Origin: Desulfotignum sp.
Lineage (GTDB): Bacteria; Desulfobacterota; Desulfobacteria; Desulfobacterales; Desulfobacteraceae
Direction of reading: 5' to 3'
Assembly (NCBI GenBank): GCA_021737445.1
Contig: JAIPDY010000097.1
Coordinates: 1 to 10,916, forward strand
DNA length: 10,916 bases
Shown: one piece after another, positions 1 through 6,279 of the stretch
How positions within the stretch are numbered: position 1 is the stretch's first letter
How the letters are laid out: each line of letters starts with the position of its first letter
Notes under the pieces: generated by a model
Told to the model about the DNA's origin: nothing
What the model saw: the letters and a program-made list of their open reading frames with translations, nothing else
Database searches by the model: none
Program-made: the position numbers and the translations under genes

Positions 1-42
1 GCCCTGGTACCATTTTACAGGTTTGTCATCCACCTGAATCAT
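1..42 (-). CDS. ThiS/MoaD-like small sulfur-carrier protein (N-terminal fragment, runs off the window)
   Basis: Only the first 14 codons are present, reading MIQVDDKPVKWYQG on the minus strand. An opening beta strand with a short polar turn and then a W-x-x-G step is how ThiS/MoaD-type ubiquitin-fold proteins begin; these carry sulfur on a C-terminal Gly-Gly for thiamin or for molybdopterin/tungstopterin. The AOR-family gene lies just upstream, ending 8 nt before this start, and small ThiS/MoaD-like genes are often found beside AOR genes, which supports a role in tungstopterin supply (inference). The diagnostic GG tail lies outside the window. The bases before the ATG are CACCTCCT, which is not a Shine-Dalgarno sequence, so translation may be coupled to the upstream gene. 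The frame is also open upstream, so the exact start is uncertain. Confidence 0.55.
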   Translation of the reverse strand, partial: MIQVDDKPVKWYQG

Positions 43-50
43 AGGAGGTG

Positions 51-2189
51 TTATTTTACCCCGTTTTGTTCCAGCACTTCCAGTACCGCAGGAAAATCAA
101 TGCCAAGGCGCTTTACGGTTTCTTTTGTAGGGATGCCGTTTTTGTCCCAGCCCCGGCGTTCATATACGGCATCCTTGAGCTGTTCATACTGGGACTCACG
201 TTCCTTTCTCAGGGCCGCCACCTTGGCATTGGTATCCATACCGGAAACATCCATGCCGTATTTTTTTGTCAACTGCGTGTCATAGCGTTCCTGACGGCTC
301 TCATATTCTTGGGCAGTAACCGGTCCCATGGCCCGGTAGGGGAGGGTATCGTTTTCTCTTGTGCCGTATCCCATCTTCAGGTTGAAGACGCGCTGGAAAT
401 TATACACAGCCTCGCTCATGGAGATCAGGTCATCTGCACTTGTTTTCTTACCGGTGATGGCGGTAAAAAAATCCGCATACCACTGGACATGTTTGACCAC
501 CTTGGCAGGTTCTTGGGTATCCTTGTTGTCTTCTGGGACAATGTCGTTCCAGGGCAGTTTGCACAGGCCGCAAAGGCTGAACCAGGTCCTGAACATGGGA
601 AACCAGTGCAGTGCTTCCGCCTTGTTTTCAAAGGTGGGCATAAAATTGTGGACCATATCCAGAAAGATCAGCCAGGCTTCATCATGCTGGGGGCCTTTGA
701 GGGCAAGTCCATATCCCCCCTGCTGGGCAAGGCTTTCCTTGGTGATGTATTCGGAAAATTCCAGGCCCTTGGATTCCATGCCGATATCCTGCATGAACGC
801 GGGGTCTGCATTGAATTTAGTGGCAAATATCTGTTTCATCTGCCGGACCCCTTTGCCAACAAGGGCGCCGAATCCTTCACCCCTGGCCATCTGGTGAATC
901 AGTTCCAGGGTGTTGTACCGGTTGCCGAAGCTCAGGTCCATGCCGCCGGTATGGTCTGTGGTGATCAGCTTGTTTTCAAAGCATTCCATGACAAATCCGA
1001 TGGAGGTACCCACGGAAATGGTATCCATCCCATAGGCATCACAGTAGAAATTGATCTCCAGGATGGTGTGGGCGTCAAAAATGCCCAGGTTGGAACCGCA
1101 CCCGGCAACGGTTTCATATTCAGGGCCGTCCACAAACACTTTTTTGCCCTGAAAAGGGCCGGTGAACGGGGAAAAATCCTTGACCCCGTGGGAACAGGCA
1201 ACAGCACACCCCCGCCAGCATCCGTCAAACCCCTTGTCAAAGATATGTTCATACACATCTTCGCCGATGACTGCGGCACCGGGGTGGGATCCGAACTTGA
1301 AGTTGTGGGTGGGCAGGCAGTCATGGTCATTCATGATGGGAACCAGATGGGTGGTGCCCACCAGGGCCATGCGGTTCTGCTTGGGATCCAGTTCATGGAT
1401 CTCCTTGGCATGGGTCTTGGTGACAATTTTAAGGGCCTCAAGGTCTGCCGGGTTGTTGGTTTTCATGGATATGGCGCCGAACCTTGCCACCACCGCCTTG
1501 ATCTTCTTGTCGGCAAAAACAGTGCCGATGCCGCCCCGGCCGGCCTGTTTGTACCGGACCCTCTTGCGGCCCGCATCAAACCAGGAAAAGTTCAAACATC
1601 CGAAATAGGTATTTTCAGCTCCGGGTCCTGCGGTGACAACCGAGACATTCACCGGTTTTTCCTTGTCAAAATACCAGGTCAGGGCATCAGACATTTCATA
1701 GGAGTTATCAGGCAGGTCAGATGCGGCAAATATCTTGATTTTGCTTTCAATGCCGTCAATGAGGATCACCGTGTCCTGGTCCGCCTTGCCCGTGAGTTCA
1801 ATCACATCAAACCCGGAAAATTTTTTATATGGTCCGAAATACCCCCCTACATTGGAGTCAATAGGGGCGCCTGTGAGAGGAGAAATAGCCGTTACAATGC
1901 TTTTGCCGCCACCGGGATAGCCCGGAGTGCCCCCCAGAGGGCCTGCGGAAATGCAGATGGCGTTTTCAGGATCATCCCATTTGGTGGTGCTTTTGACGGC
2001 ATTCCACATGAACCACAGATCATACCCTTTGCCGCCGATGAATTTTTCTTTTACAGCTGCCTCTATGGGAGAGATAAGGATATCATTTTTGTCCAGGTTG
2101 ATATGCAGGGATTGATCTGTATATCCTTTGTTTACTTCAGTCCGTTCATAGGGGGTGGCTTTTATTTCTTTTAACTGTATGCGACCCAT
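51..2189 (-). CDS. Aldehyde ferredoxin oxidoreductase (AOR) family tungsten enzyme, possibly BamB-like
   Basis: This 712-residue protein belongs to the AOR family, cytoplasmic enzymes with a bis-pterin tungsten centre and one 4Fe-4S cluster. They typically oxidise aldehydes with ferredoxin, or act in larger redox complexes such as the benzoyl-CoA reductase subunit BamB. Visible hallmarks are an N-terminal FIGGKGYD loop near residue 51, AGRGGIGTVF near 216, cluster cysteines C324, C328 and C332 (CxxxCxxxC), GPEYET near 355, DAYGMDTISVG near 384, and further cysteines C540 and C543 in SLCGLC. It is longer than classic AOR (about 600) or BamB (about 650); the extra length is a charged C-terminal tail from about residue 620. 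The ATG at 2189 is chosen because AGGAG lies 6-7 nt upstream. A GTG at 2207 would add six residues but overlaps that ribosome site. The substrate cannot be told from sequence. Confidence 0.92.
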   Translation of the reverse strand: MGRIQLKEIKATPYERTEVNKGYTDQSLHINLDKNDILISPIEAAVKEKFIGGKGYDLWFMWNAVKSTTKWDDPENAICISAGPLGGTPGYPGGGKSIVTAISPLTGAPIDSNVGGYFGPYKKFSGFDVIELTGKADQDTVILIDGIESKIKIFAASDLPDNSYEMSDALTWYFDKEKPVNVSVVTAGPGAENTYFGCLNFSWFDAGRKRVRYKQAGRGGIGTVFADKKIKAVVARFGAISMKTNNPADLEALKIVTKTHAKEIHELDPKQNRMALVGTTHLVPIMNDHDCLPTHNFKFGSHPGAAVIGEDVYEHIFDKGFDGCWRGCAVACSHGVKDFSPFTGPFQGKKVFVDGPEYETVAGCGSNLGIFDAHTILEINFYCDAYGMDTISVGTSIGFVMECFENKLITTDHTGGMDLSFGNRYNTLELIHQMARGEGFGALVGKGVRQMKQIFATKFNADPAFMQDIGMESKGLEFSEYITKESLAQQGGYGLALKGPQHDEAWLIFLDMVHNFMPTFENKAEALHWFPMFRTWFSLCGLCKLPWNDIVPEDNKDTQEPAKVVKHVQWYADFFTAITGKKTSADDLISMSEAVYNFQRVFNLKMGYGTRENDTLPYRAMGPVTAQEYESRQERYDTQLTKKYGMDVSGMDTNAKVAALRKERESQYEQLKDAVYERRGWDKNGIPTKETVKRLGIDFPAVLEVLEQNGVK

Positions 2190-2226
2190 TTTACACTCCT
2201 TAAACACCTAAGCATTAATTGTTGTT

Positions 2227-2280
2227 ATCTTGAATTGAAGATCTATCCGACAGATTCTTAAAATTGATTCAGATCTGCCG
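2227..2280 (-). promoter_or_regulatory. Structured 5' leader of the AOR operon (two small hairpins)
   Basis: In the minus-strand transcript, CGGCAGAT (plus 2273-2280) can pair with ATCTGTCG (plus 2248-2255) as an 8-bp stem with one G-U pair and a 17-nt loop. A second stem, ATCTT/AAGAT with a 6-nt loop, lies at plus 2227-2242. Two related direct repeats, ATTGAAGATCT (2234-2244) and ATTGATTCAGATCT (2263-2276), overlap these stems. They may be an operator or an RNA element between the proposed promoter and the AOR start. The stems are short, no known riboswitch consensus was recognised, and no function is claimed. Confidence 0.25.
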
Positions 2281-2322
2281 CATTTTCATTATTTTCGTAT
2301 CCTTGAAAGCAATGTCTACCTA

Positions 2323-2351
2323 TTTTTATTGCATCCTGCTCCGCTTGTCAA
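2323..2351 (-). promoter_or_regulatory. Candidate sigma70-type promoter for the AOR operon
   Basis: On the minus strand a perfect -35 TTGACA (plus 2346-2351) is followed after 17 nt by TAAAAA (plus 2323-2328), a 4-of-6 match to TATAAT. Transcription would start near 2316, giving a leader of about 127 nt before the ATG at 2189. The strong -35 and correct spacing support it; the weak -10 keeps confidence moderate. The surrounding 2190-2485 spacer contains no gene that I can support. Confidence 0.4.
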
Positions 2352-2485
2352 CCTGGTTTCCAACATAACTTTCGGGGGTGTTTCCACAGAGACAGTGTTT
2401 CTAAATAGGCAAAAAAACTTGATTTTTATCCGATTGCCTGGTAACAAACTCCAAAGAAAAAAATTATACTTGAAAGGGTTTGTGA

Positions 2486-2788
2486 ATGCTGATAGTGGCA
2501 AATTTTTTAGAAGCGGTTGCCGTGGTTCTCGATTATGCACTGACGTTTTATATGTGGATCGTCATCGCCGGTGCGGTGCTGTCATGGGTGAATCCGGATC
2601 CCTATAATCCCATTGTGCGGTTCATCAACACAGCCACAGAACCGGTGTTGTACCAGATAAGAAAAAGAGTTCCGGTCAGTTTCGGCGGAATAGACATTTC
2701 TCCCATTGTTGTGCTGCTGGCCATCGTATTTGTTCAGACATTTATTGTGAACAGTCTCCACGGGCTGGCACGGTCAATTTTATTATAA
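2486..2788 (+). CDS. yggT: YggT/YlmG family integral membrane protein
   Basis: The 100-residue product has the standard YggT layout. A first hydrophobic segment at about residues 8-34 ends in LSWVNPDPYNPIVR. A polar stretch with TEPVLYQIRKRVP follows, then GGIDISPIVVLLAI opens the second hydrophobic segment at about 72-90. YggT/YlmG proteins are small inner-membrane proteins linked to chromosome or nucleoid distribution, osmotic stress and cell division; the biochemical role is not settled. In many Gram-positive and cyanobacterial genomes ylmG sits in the division cluster near sepF and divIVA, and here a divIVA-type gene follows after 29 nt, which fits. The ATG is supported by GAAAGGG about 8 nt upstream. 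It is the first gene of the plus-strand run. Confidence 0.9.
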   Translation: MLIVANFLEAVAVVLDYALTFYMWIVIAGAVLSWVNPDPYNPIVRFINTATEPVLYQIRKRVPVSFGGIDISPIVVLLAIVFVQTFIVNSLHGLARSILL

Positions 2789-2817
2789 CAAGAAACAGCA
2801 GCCGGAAAGGATTTGTT

Positions 2818-3318
2818 ATGGGTGTAACATCTCTGGTGGTCAGGCAGAAGGAGTTCAAAACCCGGTTCAGGGGGTTTGATGTCCAGGAAGTGGATGCGTT
2901 TTTAGAAGATGTGGCAGCACACCTGGAATCCCTTGACCGTTCCATTGAAGGCCTGGCTGAAGAAAATAGGCGCCTGGACCTTGAGAACAAAGGGTACCGG
3001 AAACGGGAAAACGCCATGAAAAATGCCATGATTCAGTCTCAGAAAGTACTGGATCAAATGAAGGATAATGCCAAAAAAGCGTCCCAGAACATAATTGCCA
3101 ATGCAGAGGTGGAAGCGGAAAAAATTTTAAACCGGGCACATAAGAGGCTTTCCCAGCTTCATGGGGATATCATTGAACTCAAACGTCAGCGGATTCAACT
3201 GGAAATGCAGATCAGTGCGGTCCTGGAATCCCATTCCAAATTATTGGAAATGACCAAAGAGGAAAACAAGGCTGCGGACGAAACCGATTCAACCCTCAGG
3301 TTTATTAACAGGGCATAA
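2818..3318 (+). CDS. DivIVA family coiled-coil protein
   Basis: The 166-residue protein has the DivIVA N-terminal lipid-binding domain followed by coiled coil. Its start aligns without gaps to Bacillus subtilis DivIVA as I recall that sequence: K11, F13, F17, R18, G19 and D21 coincide. F17 and R18 are the residues of the Bacillus protein that insert into negatively curved membrane. EVDAFLEDVAAHLE (about 24-37) completes the domain. From about residue 38 to 150 the sequence is rich in Glu, Lys, Arg and Leu with heptad character (ENRRLDLENKGYRKREN, then a second helix to EENKAADE). There is no signal peptide. DivIVA proteins mark poles and septa and recruit partners. The ATG at 2818 has GAAAGGA about 6 nt upstream. 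A recruiting role for the pilus or cell-wall proteins downstream is inference. Confidence 0.9.
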   Translation: MGVTSLVVRQKEFKTRFRGFDVQEVDAFLEDVAAHLESLDRSIEGLAEENRRLDLENKGYRKRENAMKNAMIQSQKVLDQMKDNAKKASQNIIANAEVEAEKILNRAHKRLSQLHGDIIELKRQRIQLEMQISAVLESHSKLLEMTKEENKAADETDSTLRFINRA

Positions 3319-3332
3319 ACAGCTGGGATAAT
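3305..3332 (+). promoter_or_regulatory. Candidate sigma70-type promoter upstream of pilT
   Basis: TTAACA (3305-3310, 5 of 6 to the -35 consensus) is followed after 16 nt by GATAAT (3327-3332, 5 of 6 to TATAAT). A TG one base before the -10 (TGGGATAAT) gives an extended -10. The -35 overlaps the last codons of the DivIVA gene. Start would be near 3339, leaving a leader of about 40 nt before the pilT ATG. A TTGACA at 3353-3358 is too close to the start codon to serve as the -35. Confidence 0.42.
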
Positions 3333-3378
3333 TTTGTATCGGCAGTGTGGTATTGACATTACAAGCTAAGGTGTTTAC

Positions 3379-4461
3379 ATGGCTCAGATAGATGCATTTT
3401 TCAAACTCATGCACGATCAGGGGGCGTCTGATCTCCATCTTGCCTCCGGCCAGCAGCCGGCCCTGAGACTCAACGGGGATATTGAACGCATTAAGTATGA
3501 CCGGCTCACATCTGACAAGCTGCGGGGCATGCTCTACGAAATTACCTCCCAGGAAAAGATAAAGGTGTTTGAAGAAACAGGGGATGTGGATTTCGGGTAT
3601 GAAATTCCGGGGCTGGCACGGTACCGGGCCAACTATTTCATGCAGAAAAACGGCATATCCGCCGTGTTCAGAGAAATCCCCTCCGATATTCTCACAGCAG
3701 AACAGCTGGGACTGCCTCCGGTGATCTCCAAGCTGGCGGATCTTCCCAGGGGGCTGGTGCTGGTGACCGGTCCCACAGGGTCAGGTAAATCCACCACCCT
3801 GGCCGCGATTATCGATCAGGCCAACAAAACCAGAAAAGACCATATTATTACTGTGGAAGACCCTGTTGAGTTTGTCCATAAAAGTCATGCCTGTATTATA
3901 AACCACCGGGAAGTGGGCACCCATACCCAGACCTTTTCTGCAGCCCTGCGGGGCGCCCTCCGGGAAGACCCGGATATTATTCTGGTGGGAGAGCTGCGGG
4001 ATCTGGAAACCATATCCCTGGCCGTTGAAGCTGCGTCCACAGGGCACCTGGTTTTCGGCACCCTGCATACCTCCAGCGCCGCCAAAACAGTTGACCGGAT
4101 TATTGAGGTGTTTCCCTCCACAGAACAGGCCCAGATCCGGTCCACCCTGTCTGACGGTCTCAGGGCGGTTGTGGCCCAGGTTCTGTTCAAGCGCATCGAT
4201 AAGAAAGGCAGATGCGCCGCCATGGAAATCCTGGTGGCCACCCCGGCGGTGAGAAACCTCATCCGGGAATCCAAAACCCATCAGATCTCCTCCATGATCC
4301 AGACCGGAAAGCAATATGGCATGCAGCTGCTGGATGATGCCATCATGGGGCTGTATAAAAAAGGCTGGATCAGTCCTGACGAAGCCTACAGTAAAGCTAA
4401 CAACAAGGGTATTTTCAGGCCGTTCCTCAAAACACAGCCAACAGATTTTACCGAAGCCTGA
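3379..4461 (+). CDS. pilT: Type IV pilus retraction ATPase PilT
   Basis: The 360-residue protein is a full-length PilT, the hexameric cytoplasmic ATPase that depolymerises type IV pili at the inner-membrane platform and drives twitching motility, DNA uptake and surface sensing. Motifs in order are the N-terminal GASDLHLASG (about 15-24), Walker A GPTGSGKST (131-139), the Asp box ITVEDPVEF (157-165), Walker B ILVGELRD with E205, the His box TGHLVFGTLHT (221-231), and AVRNLIRE (290-297). The last is nearly identical to the AIRNLIRE motif that is diagnostic for retraction rather than extension ATPases. The length matches the family. The ATG at 3379 has AAGG about 8 nt upstream. The PilU-like gene follows after 27 nt. 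No pilin, PilB or PilC gene is in the window, so the rest of the machine is encoded elsewhere. Confidence 0.95.
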   Translation: MAQIDAFFKLMHDQGASDLHLASGQQPALRLNGDIERIKYDRLTSDKLRGMLYEITSQEKIKVFEETGDVDFGYEIPGLARYRANYFMQKNGISAVFREIPSDILTAEQLGLPPVISKLADLPRGLVLVTGPTGSGKSTTLAAIIDQANKTRKDHIITVEDPVEFVHKSHACIINHREVGTHTQTFSAALRGALREDPDIILVGELRDLETISLAVEAASTGHLVFGTLHTSSAAKTVDRIIEVFPSTEQAQIRSTLSDGLRAVVAQVLFKRIDKKGRCAAMEILVATPAVRNLIRESKTHQISSMIQTGKQYGMQLLDDAIMGLYKKGWISPDEAYSKANNKGIFRPFLKTQPTDFTEA

Positions 4462-4488
4462 TCCATATCCAACTTTTAAGGGGGCGGA

Positions 4489-5655
4489 ATGAAAAAACAG
4501 CAGATTGACCATATTTTATCCAATATGTTGACATCCCATCCCAATGTGTCAGATCTGAACCTGACCCCAGGTAAACCCCTTCAGGTGGAAAGTTCAGGCC
4601 AGTTGACACCGGCAAAAATTGAACCCGATTTTAATGCCCTGACACCTTTCCAGACTGAAACCATTGCCCTGAACCTTATCAACAATGACCGGAAACTGAC
4701 TGAGACCCTTCTGCGGGAAGGGTCGTGTGACATGTCCTACCAGCTTGGAACCCAGGCAAGATTCCGGGTAAATGTCTTTTCACGGTCCGGCAAATATGCC
4801 ATTGTGCTTCGAAAGCTGGAAACCAGAATTCCCACCATCGAAGACCTGAAACTGCCGGAGCCGTTTTTTAAAATGGCAGAAGAAAAAAACGGCATTGTTT
4901 TTGTCACAGGTGCCACAGGATCCGGGAAATCCACCTCCCTGGCAGCTCTTCTGGACAGGATCAATGAGACCAAAGCCGTGCATGTGATCACTCTGGAAGA
5001 CCCTATTGAATACCAGCACCCCCAGAAACTGGCCACCTTTAATCAACGGGAACTGGGAATGGATTTTGACACCTTTGCTTCAGGCCTTCGGGCAGCCCTG
5101 CGCCAGGCCCCCAAGGTGATACTGGTGGGAGAAATGCGGGACAGGGAGACCGTGGAGATCGGACTGTCAGCCGCGGAAACGGGTCATCTGGTATTGTCCA
5201 CCCTTCATACCGTGGATGCAGGTCAGACCATCAATAGAATTCTGGGAATGTTTTCCACTCAGGAAGAAAAACAGATCCGCATCCGTCTGGCTGACACGGT
5301 CCGGTGGGTGGTGGCCCAGAGGCTTTTGCCCAAGCTGGGCGGGGGCCGGGTGGCAGCCTTTGAAATCCTGGCCACCAACCTGCGGGTGAAAGATTCCATC
5401 CTCAATGGTGAATCTGAAGGCAAAACCTTTAATGATATTATCATGGCAGGCAACCCCCAGGGAATGGTTTCTTTTGATGATTTTATTGTTTCCCTTTACA
5501 GGGAAGAAAAAATTGATGAATCGGTTGCCATGGCCTATGCCTCCAGAAAAGATATGGTGGGACGGGGCCTGGACAGCATTAAAAGTGCCAGGGGAGAAGC
5601 CACTTCCCATATCGATTCTCTGGAAATCGACCGGGGCTATAAGGGGGAAAAATAA
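4489..5655 (+). CDS. pilU: Second pilus retraction ATPase, PilU-like
   Basis: The 388-residue protein is a paralogue of the upstream PilT in the PilT/VirB11 ATPase family. It keeps the nucleotide machinery: NVSDLNLTPG near residue 19, Walker A GATGSGKST (141-149), Asp box ITLEDPIEY (167-175), Walker B VILVGEMRD with E215, and His box TGHLVLSTLHT (231-241). The diagnostic AIRNLIRE motif is not kept: the matching place reads LRVKDSILNGE (298-308). LRQAP before Walker B and AAETGHL before the His box resemble PilU of Pseudomonas (from memory), and PilU is about 380 residues. PilU assists PilT under load and usually depends on it for retraction. GGGGG 4 nt before the ATG supports the start. A C-terminal extension after about residue 360 is Ser/Glu-rich and unassigned. 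PilU rather than a second PilT is the better call, but not certain. Confidence 0.82.
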   Translation: MKKQQIDHILSNMLTSHPNVSDLNLTPGKPLQVESSGQLTPAKIEPDFNALTPFQTETIALNLINNDRKLTETLLREGSCDMSYQLGTQARFRVNVFSRSGKYAIVLRKLETRIPTIEDLKLPEPFFKMAEEKNGIVFVTGATGSGKSTSLAALLDRINETKAVHVITLEDPIEYQHPQKLATFNQRELGMDFDTFASGLRAALRQAPKVILVGEMRDRETVEIGLSAAETGHLVLSTLHTVDAGQTINRILGMFSTQEEKQIRIRLADTVRWVVAQRLLPKLGGGRVAAFEILATNLRVKDSILNGESEGKTFNDIIMAGNPQGMVSFDDFIVSLYREEKIDESVAMAYASRKDMVGRGLDSIKSARGEATSHIDSLEIDRGYKGEK

Positions 5656-5657
5656 CC

Positions 5658-6272
5658 ATGAATATACGGTGTAAAAATTGTAACTCCCAGTTCAATATTG
5701 CGGACCATAAACTGCCCAAAGGCAGGGATGCTGTTTTCAACTGTCCCAAATGCAGAGAAAAAATTCAGATTCCAGCGGCTGATTCTCCGGCTCAGGTTGG
5801 GACAAAAGATGTGGCGGCAGCAAAATCCAGGTCAGCAGCTGCCCTTCAGCAGCAGGAAAAAGCATTGATTATGGTTTCCGAGGGCCCTTTTTTGAAACCG
5901 GCCATTGCAGCTGTCAGGCAATTGGGATATGGGATGGAGACAGCCGCTGACCCGGCAGATGCTGTAAAGAAGATGGCATATCATGTATATCCCCTGATGG
6001 TGCTGGAAAACAGTTTTGACCAGGGCCAAAAAAATATTTTAAAACACATGAACAATCTGGACATGTCTGTGCGGCGCAAAACCTGCCTTATTCTCCTGGG
6101 CCGGCAGTTTAAAACCGGTGATCCCATGGCGGCTCTGCATGCCAGTGTTAATTTTGTTGCCGGGCCTGACAGCCTTGATCACCTGCAATCTGTTTTGTCT
6201 GCCGCGTTGATGGAACATAAGGATTTTTACCGGGTGTACATGGACTCCATGAAAGCGGCGGGCAAGGCATAA
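5658..6272 (+). CDS. MJ0042-type zinc-ribbon protein with a degenerate receiver-like domain
   Basis: The 204-residue protein starts with a zinc ribbon, CxxC-x20-CxxC at C5, C8, C29 and C32 (MNIRCKNCNSQF...NCPKC), matching the MJ0042 finger found at the N-terminus of many deltaproteobacterial proteins. An Ala/Ser/Gln-rich linker (about 40-66) leads to an alpha/beta domain (67-185) with response-regulator strand order: KALIMVSEGP, YPLMVLEN, CLILLGR, NFVAGPDSLDHL. In that alignment the phospho-acceptor Asp is Glu (E117), the acidic pair is Ser-Glu (74-75), and the conserved Thr and Lys are Gly (148 and 169). It is therefore a pseudoreceiver that probably cannot be phosphorylated. No membrane segment is visible. 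The gene starts 2 nt after the PilU-like gene with GGGGG upstream, suggesting coupled expression and a regulatory or adaptor role with the pilus motors (inference). The receiver assignment rests on pattern reading only. Confidence 0.72.
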   Translation: MNIRCKNCNSQFNIADHKLPKGRDAVFNCPKCREKIQIPAADSPAQVGTKDVAAAKSRSAAALQQQEKALIMVSEGPFLKPAIAAVRQLGYGMETAADPADAVKKMAYHVYPLMVLENSFDQGQKNILKHMNNLDMSVRRKTCLILLGRQFKTGDPMAALHASVNFVAGPDSLDHLQSVLSAALMEHKDFYRVYMDSMKAAGKA

Positions 6273-6279
6273 TATCTCA

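Noticed and set aside
48..2174. Open plus-strand frame of 708 codons covering nearly the whole AOR gene
   Set aside because: It is antisense to a gene with full AOR family motifs, starts at a GTG directly on the AGGAGG with no spacing, and its product has no recognisable motif. Long antisense frames are common opposite GC-biased genes.
2465..2470. TATACT as a -10 element for yggT
   Set aside because: No -35-like hexamer lies 16-18 nt upstream, and transcription would start only a few bases before the ATG.
2329..2607. Possible small plus-strand gene in the divergent spacer running into yggT
   Set aside because: It overlaps the well-supported yggT frame, begins at a TTG without a ribosome site, and its product is not protein-like.
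3353..3381. TTGACA before pilT as a -35 element
   Set aside because: The matching -10 would fall on the pilT start codon, leaving no leader. The extended -10 promoter at 3305-3332 fits better.
3781..4512. Open minus-strand frame of 243 codons across pilT
   Set aside because: It lies wholly opposite conserved PilT motifs, and its translation shows no family features.
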